The notes: generated from the letters alone by a model not told the origin. DNA of 64,000 nucleotides from Iningainema tapete BLCC-T55 (GCF_014698965.1 NZ_JACXAE010000083.1:33109-97108); one strand, 5' to 3'; numbered from the stretch's first letter, positions 35,337 to 46,438 are shown. Numbers and translations are program-made.

Positions 35337-36764
35337 TTATTTGAGCAACTCTTGACACAGTTGCCGGAAGCGCGAGCCTCTTTCTTCAAAATTAGCGTAC
35401 TGATCGAAACTAGCACAAGCAGGAGATAACAACACCACCGATGCTTGATATTGTTTTGCCAACTCTGCTGACTTAGGAATAGCCCGTTCCATTGTTTCGA
35501 CAATTTCGTAATTAGAATATCCTTCATCTTGCAAACGTTGAGCAAAAGCTGAAGCTGCATTACCAATTAGTAAAACCGCAGCAGCTTTAGCTTTAATTTT
35601 TGCTATCCACCCCTTATCATCTCCAGCTTTTGCTTCGCCACCTGCAATTAAAATCACCGGACTTTTTACAGAAACCAAACCAACTTCAGCAGCATCATAA
35701 TTAGTAGCTTTGCTATCGTTGATGAAATCAATTTCTTCCCACGTACAAATATGTTCTAAACGGTGAGGAACACCTGGGAATTCACGAATAGCACTTGTAA
35801 TTGCATCTCGATCAATTCCTGCTAACCGCGCTGCTGCCACTGACATCAACAGATTTTGCTGATTGTGTTCTCCCACCATGCGTAAAGCCGAAACGGACAC
35901 AATCCGTTCATCCTGTACAGACTTCGTATTTCGCGTCTGTACAACCCAACCATCTTCAATGTAAAAACCTTTGTTGCCGAGCAGATAATCTTTACCTTTA
36001 ACACTTGTCCAGTAGGCATCTGACCACTGATTTAAACCCACGTTCCTTAAATACGGGTCATCACCATTGAACACTTGCAACTGAGACTTTTGCAACAACT
36101 TTGCCTTAATGTTGTAGTAATTTTCTAATGTTTTGTGACGACTAAGATGATCTGGCGTGAAAGTTGTCCAAATACCAATGCGTGGCGCAATAGTACAAGA
36201 AGATTCTATTTGATAGCTGCTAATTTCCGCAATCACCCAATCTGGTGATGAAACAGACAGGGCAACTTCACAGGCAGCATAACCAATATTACCGCAGGCA
36301 GGAGCGTTGAATCCTGCGGCTTGAAAAATTGCCGCAATTAAGGAGGTAGTTGTAGTTTTACCGTTTGTGCCTGTGACTGCTACCCAGGGGATTGATTGTA
36401 AGTGCCGCCAAGCGAGTTCCATTTCCCCAATAGTTTCAATTCCCAATTCTCGTGCCTTGACTAATACGGGTATATCCCAAGGCACGCCGGGGCTGACGAC
36501 AATCAATTGGGGTAAATCGGAACCCTCTAATTCCAGAGAATAGCCGAGTTTAACAGTTATTTGTTCTGCGGCAAGTTCAAGTTGTTGTTGCAGGAGAGAT
36601 TCTGAGGTGTTGCGATCGCTCAGCAACACCTCCCATCCCTCCCGTTTCAACAATCTCGCCGCAGCAACACCGGACTTTCCTAATCCAATTACATGGGCTT
36701 TGGGCATAGACTGTGGCAGAGGTCCCTGGTTAAGCACCCTAATCGTAGCGTTTCTGTGCAACAT
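35337..36764 (-). CDS. murD: UDP-N-acetylmuramoyl-L-alanine--D-glutamate ligase (MurD)
   Basis: The 475-residue protein adds D-glutamate to UDP-MurNAc-L-Ala in cytoplasmic peptidoglycan synthesis. It has an N-terminal Rossmann segment ([20 protein letters not shown]), the ATP loop [11 protein letters not shown] (132-142), [18 protein letters not shown], the domain-3 motif [11 protein letters not shown] and [13 protein letters not shown], and [13 protein letters not shown] near the end. These are diagnostic for MurD. The annotated ATG adds 19 residues; [13 protein letters not shown] at residue 20 (start 36707) better matches the family and may be the real start. The glyS gene lies 25 bases upstream on the same strand, so the two may be co-transcribed. 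Confidence 0.95.
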   Translation of the reverse strand: MLHRNATIRVLNQGPLPQSMPKAHVIGLGKSGVAAARLLKREGWEVLLSDRNTSESLLQQQLELAAEQITVKLGYSLELEGSDLPQLIVVSPGVPWDIPVLVKARELGIETIGEMELAWRHLQSIPWVAVTGTNGKTTTTSLIAAIFQAAGFNAPACGNIGYAACEVALSVSSPDWVIAEISSYQIESSCTIAPRIGIWTTFTPDHLSRHKTLENYYNIKAKLLQKSQLQVFNGDDPYLRNVGLNQWSDAYWTSVKGKDYLLGNKGFYIEDGWVVQTRNTKSVQDERIVSVSALRMVGEHNQQNLLMSVAAARLAGIDRDAITSAIREFPGVPHRLEHICTWEEIDFINDSKATNYDAAEVGLVSVKSPVILIAGGEAKAGDDKGWIAKIKAKAAAVLLIGNAASAFAQRLQDEGYSNYEIVETMERAIPKSAELAKQYQASVVLLSPACASFDQYANFEERGSRFRQLCQELLK

Positions 36765-36789
36765 TTACACAACTTTTTGTTGACGAATG

Positions 36790-38940
36790 CTACAGATTTT
36801 TTACAATCGCACCAAAATCAGCTAAAACACGGGCATGATTGCGCAGTAATCCGAGCAAATTTAAACGATTGCGCTTAATTTCTGGATTAGAATCCATTAC
36901 CAAAACACTTTCGGCACCATCAAAAAAGTTACTCACAGTAGGATTAATTGCCAACAATGCAGTTACTAACTGCATATAATTACGTGATTGCTGGGCTGCG
37001 GTAGTTTGTGGCACTAAATTCACAATGGCATTGTAAAAAGCTTCTTCAGAGGATTTTTGAAACAATTCTTTACGAACAAGACTAGTTGGTTCTAGCTGTT
37101 TTGTATCCAAATCGCCTTGCGCTGCTAGACGAGTGGAACGGTTGACAGTTTCGTAGATTTTCTCCAAAGTGCCATCATTGCGGATTTGTTGCAGGAATAA
37201 AGCGCGATCGCGCACATCCAATAAATCATTTAACGCCCGTGCTGCATATTCTGGGTCATTTTCTCCCAAAACTGCATTCACCAAATCATAATCAATCTGC
37301 TTTTCTTCAAGCAACAAAGTCCGAACACGTTGCAGGAAAAACTCTGACAAAGCTGCAATTAACTGCGCCTTATCTTTATTATGCTCCTTCACAAAATCCG
37401 TTGTAATTTGCTCTAGCAACTGTTGTAAATTAATCGGTAAATTAGCCGCCCAGGTAATATTAACTACAGCATTTGCCGCCCGTCGCAAAGCAAAAGGATC
37501 GGAAGAACCACTAGGTATCATACCCAATCCAAAAATATTTACTAAAGTATCGAGTCTGTCAGCTATACCAACAACTTGACCTGTAAGAGTTTGAGGTAGA
37601 ATATCATCGGCTCCCCGTGGCAAATAATGTTCAAAAATTGCTGTTGCTACCGCTTGTGGTTCACCACTAACCAAAGCATACTTTTCTCCCATCACTCCCT
37701 GCAATTCAGGAAATTCATAAACCATTTGCGTAACTAAATCAGCCTTACATAGTAAAGCTGCTCTTTGAATATTTTCCCGTTCCTCACTTCCTAATTGCAG
37801 TTGTTCTGTAATTGCCAAAGCTAAAATACATATGCGGTCTACTTTATCTCGCAGCGAACCCAAATCTTCTTGGAAAGTAACTTTTGCTAGCTGGGGTAAA
37901 AAGCTTTCCAAAGGCTTTGCTGAATCAGTTTTGTAGAAAAATTGTCCATCAGCTAAACGAGCGCGGATGACTCTTTCATTACCAGTTGCAATAATATCTG
38001 ATTTAGCTGCATCACCATTAGAAACTGTGATAAAATATGGTAGTAACTCTTTGCTATTTTCTGCTTTAAAAACGGGAAAATAACGCTGGTGACTAACCAT
38101 AACAGTAGTAGTTACCTCAGTAGGTAAACGCAAAAATTCAGATTCAAACTTGCCCACAACCGCTGAAGGCCATTCTACCAAGTTAGTAACTTCCGCCAAC
38201 AAATCAGGGTAGATTTCTGCATACCCATCTAACTTTTGTACAGCTTCCTTCACTTGCTGGGTAATTGTAGTTGATCTGGCATCAACATCAACAGCAACGT
38301 AAGCAGAGCGTAACGTCGTGACATAATCAGTAGCAGAGGCAATGGTCACAGATTGTGGATGTAAAACACGATGACCTTGGGTATGGCGATCGCTCTTTAC
38401 ACTCAGAGAACCATTAACCAACTCAATTGGCAATACCGCATCATCCAACAAAGCAACCAACCAGCGAATCGGGCGAGAAAACTTCACATCCCCATCACCC
38501 CAACGCATCAACCGCTTACCTTCCAATCCAAAAATCCACTCAGGTACTAATTCTGTCAGAATGGACGCCACATTGCGACCGGGGATAACTTTGCGCACAA
38601 ACACAAAATCCCCTTTATCAGTAGCGCGAACCTCAAAAGCATCTATCGTAACACCTTGCTTTTTCGCAAAACCTTGGGCTGCAGGCGTAGGGTTACCATC
38701 CTTAAACGCCGCTTGTACAGGGGGACCTTTAACTTCCTCTTCCCGGTCTGGCTGCTGAGATGGTATACCTTTAATCAGTACAGCTAAGCGACGAGGAGTA
38801 CCGTAAATTTCCACAGCTTCAGTAGCCAGATTATTAGCTGCCAAACTTTGCGGAATGCGCTCTTTCCACTGCTCTATAGCTTTACTGAGAAAGCTTGCAG
38901 GTAATTCTTCTACTCCAACTTCCAATAAAAAATTAGGCAT
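36790..38940 (-). CDS. glyS: Glycine--tRNA ligase beta subunit
   Basis: The 716-residue protein starts [20 protein letters not shown], the classical GlyS beginning. Further landmarks are [32 protein letters not shown] [77 protein letters not shown] and a C-terminal anticodon-binding-like domain. It works with the alpha subunit (glyQ, not in this window) to charge tRNA-Gly. Length is as expected. It is the upstream gene of the pair with murD. Confidence 0.96.
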   Translation of the reverse strand: MPNFLLEVGVEELPASFLSKAIEQWKERIPQSLAANNLATEAVEIYGTPRRLAVLIKGIPSQQPDREEEVKGPPVQAAFKDGNPTPAAQGFAKKQGVTIDAFEVRATDKGDFVFVRKVIPGRNVASILTELVPEWIFGLEGKRLMRWGDGDVKFSRPIRWLVALLDDAVLPIELVNGSLSVKSDRHTQGHRVLHPQSVTIASATDYVTTLRSAYVAVDVDARSTTITQQVKEAVQKLDGYAEIYPDLLAEVTNLVEWPSAVVGKFESEFLRLPTEVTTTVMVSHQRYFPVFKAENSKELLPYFITVSNGDAAKSDIIATGNERVIRARLADGQFFYKTDSAKPLESFLPQLAKVTFQEDLGSLRDKVDRICILALAITEQLQLGSEERENIQRAALLCKADLVTQMVYEFPELQGVMGEKYALVSGEPQAVATAIFEHYLPRGADDILPQTLTGQVVGIADRLDTLVNIFGLGMIPSGSSDPFALRRAANAVVNITWAANLPINLQQLLEQITTDFVKEHNKDKAQLIAALSEFFLQRVRTLLLEEKQIDYDLVNAVLGENDPEYAARALNDLLDVRDRALFLQQIRNDGTLEKIYETVNRSTRLAAQGDLDTKQLEPTSLVRKELFQKSSEEAFYNAIVNLVPQTTAAQQSRNYMQLVTALLAINPTVSNFFDGAESVLVMDSNPEIKRNRLNLLGLLRNHARVLADFGAIVKNL

Positions 38941-39163
38941 AGGACAATGTTTTTAACGTTCATCGTAGCTCAAATTTACCATTGAAGAAGCCAGAAGTAA
39001 GAGGGCAGAACAGAAGTGAAGCGTTTGTACGCCCCAGAAGCAACGCTATGGCAGAAGAAATTGGTTAAAATGAGTAGCAGTAGCCCAGAGCCAACCTGTC
39101 GTCAACATTTTTGATATATTAGAAGTACGTTAACCAGAAATAGACATTGGTAGCTATTGGAAG

Positions 39164-39580
39164 ATGCCCGCCAAAGATATTTTTCATGATACTGTTAAAA
39201 ATGCATTAGTAAAAGATGGGTGGTTAGTTACTGATGAGCAATTTTTAATTCGCTCAGGAGGTGTTGAAATTTATATTGATATTGGAGCAGAGAAAATTAT
39301 TGCAGCAGAGCGAGGTAGCGAAAAAATAGCAGTAGAAGTTAAAAGTTTTTTGGGGTATTCAACTATTTCAGAATTTCATACAGCAGTAGGGCAATTTATT
39401 AATTATCGGTCTGTTTTGGAAGAAGAACAACCAGAAAGATTCTTGTATCTGGCTATTCCTCTAGATGTTTATGAATCATTTTTTCAGTTACCTTTTACAC
39501 AAAAAATTGTCCAAAGTAATCGAATAAGTTTAATTGTTTACGAGCCAGAAGTTGAGGTAATTGTCAAATGGCAAAAGTAG
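39164..39580 (+). CDS. xisH: XisH family protein
   Basis: The 138-residue protein matches XisH, named for the fdxN element excision controlling factor of Anabaena: MPAKDIFHDTVKNALVKDGW, RSGGVEIYIDIGAEKIIAAE, KIAVEVKSFLGYSTISEFH and RFLYLAIPLDVYESFF. The E-x-K in VEVKSF with preceding Asp suggests a PD-(D/E)XK nuclease-like core. Its last 13 bases overlap the xisI start, so they are translated together. The family has many copies in cyanobacteria, and most are far from excision elements; no element borders were found here. A toxin-antitoxin-like role has been proposed for such pairs. Confidence 0.9.
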   Translation: MPAKDIFHDTVKNALVKDGWLVTDEQFLIRSGGVEIYIDIGAEKIIAAERGSEKIAVEVKSFLGYSTISEFHTAVGQFINYRSVLEEEQPERFLYLAIPLDVYESFFQLPFTQKIVQSNRISLIVYEPEVEVIVKWQK

Positions 39581-39903
39581 ACCAATATCGAGAATATATT
39601 CAAAGATTACTGACAGAATATAGCAATTATAAAGCAGCAAATGAAGAAGTAGAAGCGCAAACAATTTTTGATAGAGAACACGATCATTATCAATTAGTTC
39701 ATGTTGGTTGGCGCAACAAGCGGCGTATTTATGGTTGTGTGCTGCATTTAGATATTAAGGATGATAAGATTTGGATTCAACATGATGGGACAGAAATTGG
39801 TATTGCCAGTCAATTAGAAGCTTTGGGTGTACCAAAGCACGACTTAGTTTTGGGTTTTCATGCTCCTTATAAACGTAAATATACAGATTACGCTGTAGGT
39901 TAG
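39568..39903 (+). CDS. xisI: XisI family protein
   Basis: The 111-residue protein matches XisI: VDQYREYIQRLLTEYSNYKA, VEAQTIFDREHDHYQLVHVG, W-x-x-K-RRIYGCVLHLDIK, KIWIQHDGTEIGIASQLEAL and LGFHAPYKRKYTDYAVG. It overlaps the end of xisH by 13 bases. Length and motifs are complete, so the pair looks functional. It is convergent with the sensor kinase gene, with only 3 bases between them. Confidence 0.92.
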   Translation: MAKVDQYREYIQRLLTEYSNYKAANEEVEAQTIFDREHDHYQLVHVGWRNKRRIYGCVLHLDIKDDKIWIQHDGTEIGIASQLEALGVPKHDLVLGFHAPYKRKYTDYAVG

Positions 39904-39906
39904 CAC

Positions 39907-41007
39907 TCAAACAACACGCGCAGGCAGACGGAATGCAAAAATTGCGCCGTGAGGATGTCGATTTTCCGCCCAGATTTTACCACCGTGTGCTTCTACAATC
40001 TGACGAGTTAAGTAAAGTCCTAGCCCTGAACCTTTAGCGTGACGATCGCTATGTCCCTGATAAAACCGCTCAAACAGGTGTGGCAGTTCTTCTGGTGTAA
40101 TCCCTGCTCCAGTGTCCATAATTTTAGCAGTTTGATAGGATGAACCAGGTTCCAGCACAACCTCCACTATACCACCGCGAGGAGAGTGGTTAATGGCATT
40201 AGTGAGGAGATTGACAAATACTCGTTGCAGTTGGAAAGCGTCACCATCAACCCAGAGAAACTGGCGAAAGTTTGACTCACCGTAGTTTAATGAAATATAA
40301 ACGCGACGACTGGAAGCCAGTTCTGTTAAAGTTGTTGCTACTTCAGATGCAATCTCAACCAAATCAACAGGTGTTAAACGAAGCTTTAACCCTTCCACAT
40401 CGTTACGGTAAACATCTAGAAGCGTTTCTACCATTTGCAAACTAGTCTGGTGACTGCGAATCATGGTAGCCAAAACTTTCCTTTGAGTAGCAACAACAGA
40501 ACCAAAATTTTCCCGTTCAAACGCTTGCAAGGTTTCAATTGCTCCCAAAAGAGGAGTTTTCAGATCGTGAGTTAAGGTAGAGGCAAAGTCTTCTCGCACA
40601 CTGGCAAGCTTTTCTTGTGCCTGAAGTTTTGCCTCCTGCTGCAAAAGTGCCTCTTGGTATATACGGTTGCGATCGCTTAGAACACCTGTCACAACTAGAG
40701 CCAAGATCGCAATTAATCTACTAGCAATTGTGGCAGCCTCTACAGTGTATCTACCTGGAACCCATATGTTAAAAATCGTCAGAACACAAGTAACTGTAGT
40801 GAACTTTACCGTTGCTACTCGTCGCAGACGCGCACTTGCTAGCAAAATCGGACCGATATAGAGGTAGCCAAACACATAGTCTGGAGGAGTAGAAAACTCC
40901 AAAGCCATGACAACTGTAACCAGTCCAACCACTAACCAGAATATTCTCGAACGTGGATTGCTCTTAAAGTTAATAAATTTGGAGTACCATATTTTGAACA
41001 TGAACAA
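39907..41007 (-). CDS. Membrane sensor histidine kinase divergent from kdp
   Basis: The 366-residue kinase has an N-terminal membrane part of about four hydrophobic segments (residues 22-110; WLVVGLVTVVMALEF, IGPILLASARL, VTCVLTIFNIWVPG, LIAILALVVTGVL). A coiled linker, HisKA with LTHDLKTPLLGAIE (His147) and HATPase with NLLTNAINHSPRG, DTGAGI and GSGLGLYLTRQIVEAHGG follow. It is divergent from kdpA, 373 bases away, so it may control or be co-regulated with K+ uptake, although it is not a KdpD (no UspA/KdpD N-domain). Its C-terminus is closely similar to the decayed kinase fragment at 47923-48067. Confidence 0.87.
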   Translation of the reverse strand: MFMFKIWYSKFINFKSNPRSRIFWLVVGLVTVVMALEFSTPPDYVFGYLYIGPILLASARLRRVATVKFTTVTCVLTIFNIWVPGRYTVEAATIASRLIAILALVVTGVLSDRNRIYQEALLQQEAKLQAQEKLASVREDFASTLTHDLKTPLLGAIETLQAFERENFGSVVATQRKVLATMIRSHQTSLQMVETLLDVYRNDVEGLKLRLTPVDLVEIASEVATTLTELASSRRVYISLNYGESNFRQFLWVDGDAFQLQRVFVNLLTNAINHSPRGGIVEVVLEPGSSYQTAKIMDTGAGITPEELPHLFERFYQGHSDRHAKGSGLGLYLTRQIVEAHGGKIWAENRHPHGAIFAFRLPARVV

Positions 41008-41380
41008 ATCAATAATACAATCTTATTTATTAAAATTAACAAACTTCATAAAAACCAGCCAATTTTCGCCAAAAGTAGCTGTTTATTTTCCTTTAAACAT
41101 TATCTATATCTCTAGATATAGACTTAATCTAAACTTTCTAAACTTTTTCTATTTAGCTAGGTATATATTTCCATTATATATAATGATATAAAAAACAAAC
41201 TATACCTTGTTTTTTCTTAATTTTAGTTTCATAATTAACATAAATTGTTAATGGTTAAAAGCTATTAACGATTAGTTATTAGCAGCATAAGAGAATATGC
41301 AGGTTGTAAAAAAGCACAGTTTAACAGCAAAACATCTGATTAAAATCTTAAATCTACCAAAGTCGGAGTTCGATTAACTC
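41008..41380. promoter_or_regulatory. Divergent control region of kdp and sensor kinase
   Basis: This 373-base AT-rich gap (T-rich toward 41,090-41,230) lies between the kinase and kdpA, transcribed away from each other. Promoters for both must be here. No clear regulator palindrome was seen by eye. Confidence 0.4.
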
Positions 41381-43126
41381 ATGCTACAAGGATGGATTCA
41401 AATCGCATTAACACTACTAATTGTAGTAGCAATAACTCCCTTATTTGGGCGATACATAGCGCGTGTCTTTCTGGAACAGCGGACTTTTCTCGACCCAATT
41501 TTGAACCCAATTGAGCGAGTACTTTACTCACTAGTTGGTGTTGCCGCAAAAGAAAACATGACAGGGTGGCAGTATGCGCGAGCAATTCTTTACAGCAACA
41601 TAGTGATGGCGTTGTTGATTTTCTTCATCATTATGAATCAGGGATGGCTACCCCTCAACCCAACAAAATTAGCAGCACCCACCTGGGATACAGCTTTACA
41701 TACCACAATTTCCTTCATCACCAATACCAATCAGCAGCACTACTCTGGTGAAACATACATGAGTTATGCCAGCCAAATGTTGGGGTTGGGTTATCACATG
41801 TTCACCTCTGCGGCAACGGGGATAGCGGTAGCAATCGCCTTTATTCGCGGTTTAACTGGTAGACCTTTGGGCAATTTCTACGTAGACTTAATTCGCACGA
41901 TTATGCGGATTTTACTACCCATCAGTATTGTGGGGGCAATAGTTCTCATGGCGGCTGGAGTTCCAGAAACCTTAGCTGGTCCTGTGGTGATTCCTACCTT
42001 AGAAAATCCTACCATTAGTCAGGCGATCGCACGCGGTCCAGTGGCTCACTATGAAATCATCAAAGAACTAGGAGAAAACGGTGGCGGCTTTTTTGCCATC
42101 AACTCGGCACACCCATTTGAAAACCCAAATGGCTTGAGCAATTTGATTCAGCTTGTGGCAATCCTTTCGATACCTTCCTCACTGATCTACACCTATGGCA
42201 TCTTTGCCAACAATATTAAACAAGCTTGGTTGGTTTACTGTATTCCACTAGCAATTCTCGTAGTCTTTATTATCATTACAGCAATTGGTGAATACAACGG
42301 TAATCCGGCAGTGAACGCGCTTTTGGGCAGTCAGCAGCCAAACCTAGAGGGTAAAGAAGTGCGGTTTGGTTGGGCGCAATCTGCTTTGTATGCCGTGATT
42401 ACAACTGCCACCATGTGCGGAGCAGTCAATAGCTTGCACGATTCATTTATGCCTAATGGTGGATTCGTTACCCTTTCAAATATGTTCTTTCAGATTGTTT
42501 TTGGTGGACAGGGTACGGGAACAGCTTATCTATTTGCTTACTTAATTTTGGCGGTGTTTGTGACAGGTTTGATGGTAGGAAGGACACCGGAATTTTTGGG
42601 ACGCAAGATCGAAAAGCGTGAGGTAGTGCTTGCCAGTTTCCTAATTTTGCTGGTTCACCCGATCGCCATTTTAATTCCCGCCGGGATTGCTTTGGCATTT
42701 CCCGATCAACTGGCAGGAATTAGTAATCCAGGTTTTCATGGCTTTACTCAAGTTATTTACGAATACGCTTCAGCTGCTGCTAACAACGGTTCTGGGTTTG
42801 AAGGCTTGAGTGATTCACAACCGTCACCGTTAGCGATCGCCACAGGTACACAACCAACTATAACAGCCCTATGGTGGAACCTCAGTACCTGCTTCAGTCT
42901 ACTAGCAGGAAGGTATGTCCCAATCATAGGTTTGCTGTTACTTGCAGATAGCATGTTCCGCAAACAACCTGTTCCCTTCACTACTGGTACATTACGCACC
43001 GATACTGGATTATTTACAGGCGTAACTGCAGGCGTAATTCTAATTTTAGGCGCACTCACCTTCTTCCCGGTACTGGCGTTAGGACCAATCGGCGAAGCTT
43101 TCCAAATTGCTAAAGGTATTGGCTAA
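41381..43126 (+). CDS. kdpA: K+-transporting ATPase, KdpA subunit
   Basis: The 581-residue membrane protein is the K+-channel-like subunit of the KdpFABC pump. It begins [20 protein letters not shown] and has the selectivity-filter loops [45 protein letters not shown] and the last loop NNGSGFEGL. Length fits the family. It heads the operon kdpA-kdpB-kdpG-kdpC. Kdp is the high-affinity K+ uptake system, induced by K+ limitation and, in Anabaena, by desiccation-type stress. A 37-codon paralogous stub of this gene lies at 50691-50804. Confidence 0.96.
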   Translation: MLQGWIQIALTLLIVVAITPLFGRYIARVFLEQRTFLDPILNPIERVLYSLVGVAAKENMTGWQYARAILYSNIVMALLIFFIIMNQGWLPLNPTKLAAPTWDTALHTTISFITNTNQQHYSGETYMSYASQMLGLGYHMFTSAATGIAVAIAFIRGLTGRPLGNFYVDLIRTIMRILLPISIVGAIVLMAAGVPETLAGPVVIPTLENPTISQAIARGPVAHYEIIKELGENGGGFFAINSAHPFENPNGLSNLIQLVAILSIPSSLIYTYGIFANNIKQAWLVYCIPLAILVVFIIITAIGEYNGNPAVNALLGSQQPNLEGKEVRFGWAQSALYAVITTATMCGAVNSLHDSFMPNGGFVTLSNMFFQIVFGGQGTGTAYLFAYLILAVFVTGLMVGRTPEFLGRKIEKREVVLASFLILLVHPIAILIPAGIALAFPDQLAGISNPGFHGFTQVIYEYASAAANNGSGFEGLSDSQPSPLAIATGTQPTITALWWNLSTCFSLLAGRYVPIIGLLLLADSMFRKQPVPFTTGTLRTDTGLFTGVTAGVILILGALTFFPVLALGPIGEAFQIAKGIG

Positions 43127-43149
43127 AAGTCGTTAGTGATTAATGGTTA

Positions 43150-43199
43150 ATAGCAAACAACAATTAACAATTAACAACTAACAATTAACAATTAACAAA
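43150..43199. repeat. Heptameric tandem repeat between kdpA and kdpB
   Basis: Several copies of CAATTAA-type heptamers (AACAATT, with one AACAACT variant) fill the gap ahead of the kdpB start. Short tandemly repeated repetitive sequences of this kind are typical of heterocystous cyanobacteria. Confidence 0.7.
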
Positions 43200-43202
43200 T
43201 TT

Positions 43203-45338
43203 ATGCAAACCTCTACTGACTCAACCTCTTCTGCCCTTGGAACTCCTTCGTCCCGCAGGCACACTCCCAAAGCAGATATGCGGGGACTTTACCAACGAGC
43301 AATTCGAGAGTCATTTGTCAAGCTCAATCCCCGAACTGCTGTCCGAAACCCAGTGATGTTTATCGTTTGGGTGGGAACAATAGTCACTTTCCTGGTAACT
43401 GTTAACCCGAATTTATTCGGTACATTACAGGCAGATGTTAACCAGCAACGCTTGTTAAACGGGTTGATTACTTTAATTCTATTTTTCACAGTCGTGTTTG
43501 CCAACTTTGCGGAAGCTGTTGCGGAAGGACGAGGCAAAGCACAGGCAGATACATTAAGATCGACGCGATCAAAAACTACTGCCCGTAAAACCCTCCCTGA
43601 TGGTTCCATTCAAGAAGTTAATTCCACAGATTTGCGTCGGGGTGATTTAGTCAAGGTGATTGCAGGTGATGTGATCCCTGCTGATGGGGAAGTACTTCAG
43701 GGTATAGGCTCAGTTGATGAATCTGCTATCACCGGAGAATCTGCCCCTGTATTGAAGCAACCTGGTACAGACATTGCTAGTTCGGTTACAGGAGGTACAC
43801 GTCTGCTTTCTGACGAGTTGACAATTCGCATTACTGCTGACCCCGGTCAAGGCTTTATCGATCGTATGATTGCTCTAGTAGAAGGAGCAGAACGGAGTAA
43901 GACTCCCAATGAAATTGCCTTGACAGTACTGTTAGCAGTGTTAACTCAGGTTTTTCTGATTGTAGTTTCGACTATTCCTCCTTTCGCTGGCTACATTGCC
44001 AACTTTGTCAGCACTTTATATGGAGTAGAGGCGGGGAACAGTTTGCGCACTGGTGCTAGCGTTGCTATCCTCATCTCGCTGCTGGTAGCTTTAATTCCCA
44101 CCACTATTGGTGGTTTATTGAGTGCGATCGGTATCGCTGGGATGGATAGGGTAGCTCAATTTAATGTGATTGCCACTTCGGGAAGAGCGGTAGAAGCTTG
44201 TGGTGATATCAACAGCTTGGTATTGGATAAAACAGGTACAATCACCTTAGGCAACCGGATGGCAGATGAGTTTATTCCTGTAAATGGTCATTCAGTTGAA
44301 GATGTGGCGCGAGTCTCCCTAGCTGCTAGCGTGTTTGATGATACGCCGGAGGGCAAGTCAATCGTAGGATTGGCAGGAAAGTACCAGGTTGGGGTAGACT
44401 TCAACACCAACCAAGCTGAGGGTGTGGAGTTTTCTGCTAAAACTCGGATGAGTGGTACCAATCTACCTGATGGCGAACAAGTCCGTAAAGGAGCAGTAGA
44501 TGCGATTAAGGGTTTTGTACGTTCTCGTAACGGCAACGTTCCGTCGGAGTTAGACGCAGCTTATGAAAGAGTATCTGGATTGGGAGGCACACCCTTAGCT
44601 GTCTGCTCTAACAATGAAATTTACGGTGTCATCTATCTTAAGGATATTGTTAAACCAGGTCTGCGAGAACGGTTTGATCAACTCCGCCGTATGGGAGTGA
44701 AGACGATTATGCTCACGGGTGATAACCGCATCACAGCTAGTGTAATAGCTAAGGAGGCGGGGGTTGATGATTTCATCGCTGAAGCGACTCCGGAAGATAA
44801 GATTGAAGTGATTCGCTCTGAACAATCTCAGGGTAAGCTAGTAGCTATGACTGGGGATGGTACTAACGATGCTCCAGCACTGGCTCAGGCAAACGTGGGT
44901 GTGGCGATGAACTCTGGTACCCAAGCTGCCAAAGAAGCTGCTAATATGGTGGACTTAGATTCTGATCCTACGAAGTTGATTGATTTGGTGACGATTGGTA
45001 AACAGTTATTGATTACCCGTGGGGCGTTGACAACGTTTTCGATCGCCAACGATATCGCTAAGTATTTCGCGATCATTCCCACTATCTTTGCTGCAGCTGG
45101 GATTGGCGCACTTAATATTATGGGGCTAAAGAGCGCTCAATCTGCGATTATTTCAGCACTCATTTACAATGCTTTAATTATCCCGGCACTGATTCCTATC
45201 GCACTCAAAGGGGTGAAGTTCCGTCCCTTAACGGCAGATCAATTATTACGACGTAACATCTTTATATATGGTGTTGGTGGCATTATAGCTCCTTTTATTG
45301 CCATCAAATTGATTGATATTATTTTGCCTTTATCTTGA
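43203..45338 (+). CDS. kdpB: K+-transporting ATPase, KdpB subunit
   Basis: The 711-residue P-type ATPase has the phosphorylation motif LDKTGTITLGN (Asp342), TGES (SAITGESAPV), the nucleotide-binding segment KGAVDAIKGFV, hinge motifs MLTGDNRITA and MTGDGTNDAPALAQA, and the membrane helices of the KdpB type. It has an N-terminal Ser/Thr-rich extension of about 25 residues before KADMRGLYQRAI. It hydrolyses ATP to drive K+ through KdpA. It follows kdpA after 76 bases containing heptamer repeats. Confidence 0.96.
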   Translation: MQTSTDSTSSALGTPSSRRHTPKADMRGLYQRAIRESFVKLNPRTAVRNPVMFIVWVGTIVTFLVTVNPNLFGTLQADVNQQRLLNGLITLILFFTVVFANFAEAVAEGRGKAQADTLRSTRSKTTARKTLPDGSIQEVNSTDLRRGDLVKVIAGDVIPADGEVLQGIGSVDESAITGESAPVLKQPGTDIASSVTGGTRLLSDELTIRITADPGQGFIDRMIALVEGAERSKTPNEIALTVLLAVLTQVFLIVVSTIPPFAGYIANFVSTLYGVEAGNSLRTGASVAILISLLVALIPTTIGGLLSAIGIAGMDRVAQFNVIATSGRAVEACGDINSLVLDKTGTITLGNRMADEFIPVNGHSVEDVARVSLAASVFDDTPEGKSIVGLAGKYQVGVDFNTNQAEGVEFSAKTRMSGTNLPDGEQVRKGAVDAIKGFVRSRNGNVPSELDAAYERVSGLGGTPLAVCSNNEIYGVIYLKDIVKPGLRERFDQLRRMGVKTIMLTGDNRITASVIAKEAGVDDFIAEATPEDKIEVIRSEQSQGKLVAMTGDGTNDAPALAQANVGVAMNSGTQAAKEAANMVDLDSDPTKLIDLVTIGKQLLITRGALTTFSIANDIAKYFAIIPTIFAAAGIGALNIMGLKSAQSAIISALIYNALIIPALIPIALKGVKFRPLTADQLLRRNIFIYGVGGIIAPFIAIKLIDIILPLS

Positions 45339-45352
45339 TTGCAATTCCTACT

Positions 45353-45381
45353 GTAGAGACGCTCCGCTGGAGCGTCTCTAC
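45353..45381. repeat. GTAGAGACGCT palindrome between kdpB and kdpG
   Basis: Arms GTAGAGACGCTCC and GGAGCGTCTCTAC around GCT lie in the 91-base gap after kdpB. The arms match the repeat at 29570-29598. It could attenuate transcription toward kdpG and kdpC. Confidence 0.7.
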
Positions 45382-45429
45382 CAACTACTTTACAGACGCG
45401 ATCGCTCTTGTCTCTACCATTAAATATCT

Positions 45430-45699
45430 ATGAAAAGACGCACTATCTCCCTATCTCAAATCTCTGCCCGAACATTTGAATTTGCGCTCGATATTTGGAC
45501 AGAATGGCGTAGACAAAAACTGCCACTATATCTATTCCTGGCAATATGTTTCAACTTAGTGGTTGCTCCTTTAGTTTATGCTGCCACTGGTGAAACACTT
45601 GAACGCACCCAAGCTTGGGCGTTGGGATTGTTAGGGCTAACTGCAGTAGGTCTTTCTACTTATTTATTTTTCGTGATGTTTGTACCGGAGAAATTCTAA
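45430..45699 (+). CDS. kdpG: Small Kdp membrane protein (KdpG/KdpF-like)
   Basis: The 89-residue protein has two hydrophobic segments (LPLYLFLAICFNLVVAPLVY and AWALGLLGLTAVGLSTYLFF), and its last segment ending FVMFVPEKF resembles the KdpF single helix (LxxYLxxVLLxPExF). In Anabaena the gene between kdpB and kdpC is called kdpG, and position and size agree. KdpF stabilises the complex; an analogous role is inferred. Its stop codon TAA overlaps the ATG of kdpC (TAATG), so translation is coupled. Confidence 0.8.
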   Translation: MKRRTISLSQISARTFEFALDIWTEWRRQKLPLYLFLAICFNLVVAPLVYAATGETLERTQAWALGLLGLTAVGLSTYLFFVMFVPEKF

Positions 45700-46343
45700 T
45701 GATTGCAACTGATGTAGGCAGAGCCATTCGTTCTACATTGATACTTTGGGTAATTACAGCTATCATTTACCCTTTGGTGATGATTGGCTTTGGGCAGATT
45801 GTATTTCCATATCAAGCCAATGGTAGTTTGATTAAAAATAATGCAGGTAATATAGTTGGTTCTGCTCTAATTGGTCAACCTTTCACTAGCGATCGCTACT
45901 TCAACAGTCGTCCCAGTACTACCAGCTATAGTACTGCCGATCCGAAAAAGGATGAAGCTGGAGTTTTAAAAACTGGAGTATCTGGTGCTAGCAACTTAGC
46001 TCCTAGTAATCCAGCATTGCTTGAGCGCATCAAAGGCAAAAATGACCCCGATCCTACCAAACGAATTGAAGGAGACTTGAATCGTCTGAAAACAGCAGGC
46101 GTACAACAACCTACAGCCGATTTAGTCTATACCTCTGGTTCCAGCCTTGATCCCCACATTACTCCTGAAGCTGCTCAAACGCAAATTGCACGAGTAGCAA
46201 AGGCGCGAGGACTTCAGCCTAATCAACTGGCAGAGCTGATTTCTCGAAACACCGATGGTCGCTTTTTGGGGATTTTTGGTGATCCTGGTGTCAACGTCTT
46301 AAAACTAAATTTAGCTTTGGATAAATTAAAGTCTACGAGTTAG
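45699..46343 (+). CDS. kdpC: K+-transporting ATPase, KdpC subunit
   Basis: The true start is the ATG at 45699, which overlaps the kdpG stop; the longer open frame from 45615 only runs through kdpG sequence. The 214-residue protein has one N-terminal membrane helix (LILWVITAIIYPLVMIGFGQ) and the KdpC motifs GQPFTSDRYFNSRPS, YTSGSSLDPHITPEAAQTQI and GDPGVNVLKLNLALD. KdpC supports K+ and ATP binding of the pump in the periplasmic side. It ends the operon; a palindrome follows at 46404. Confidence 0.95.
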   Translation: MIATDVGRAIRSTLILWVITAIIYPLVMIGFGQIVFPYQANGSLIKNNAGNIVGSALIGQPFTSDRYFNSRPSTTSYSTADPKKDEAGVLKTGVSGASNLAPSNPALLERIKGKNDPDPTKRIEGDLNRLKTAGVQQPTADLVYTSGSSLDPHITPEAAQTQIARVAKARGLQPNQLAELISRNTDGRFLGIFGDPGVNVLKLNLALDKLKSTS

Positions 46344-46403
46344 TAATTAGGTTAGTAGTTAGTGGTTAGTGGTAGTTTTTTACAACCAAAATAGGCAAAT
46401 GCC

Positions 46404-46438
46404 GTAACGCACCACAATCTTTAAAAATGGTGCGTTAC
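46404..46438. repeat. TAACGCACCA palindrome after kdpC
   Basis: Arms GTAACGCACCA and TGGTGCGTTAC (11 bases) flank a 13-base A-rich loop, 60 bases after kdpC. The motif is a common dispersed repeat in cyanobacteria and can serve as a terminator. Confidence 0.65.

Noticed and set aside
39164..39903. XisH/XisI as part of an excisable nif-type element
   Set aside because: No excisase/recombinase gene or border repeats are nearby; most xisHI pairs are unrelated to such elements.
43150..43199. Short regular repeats between kdpA and kdpB as a CRISPR array
   Set aside because: Units are 7 bases with no unique spacers, so they are heptameric tandem repeats.
45615..45698. Upstream extension of kdpC
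   Set aside because: The extra codons are the kdpG gene read in another frame; the ATG at 45699 overlapping the kdpG stop is the family start.
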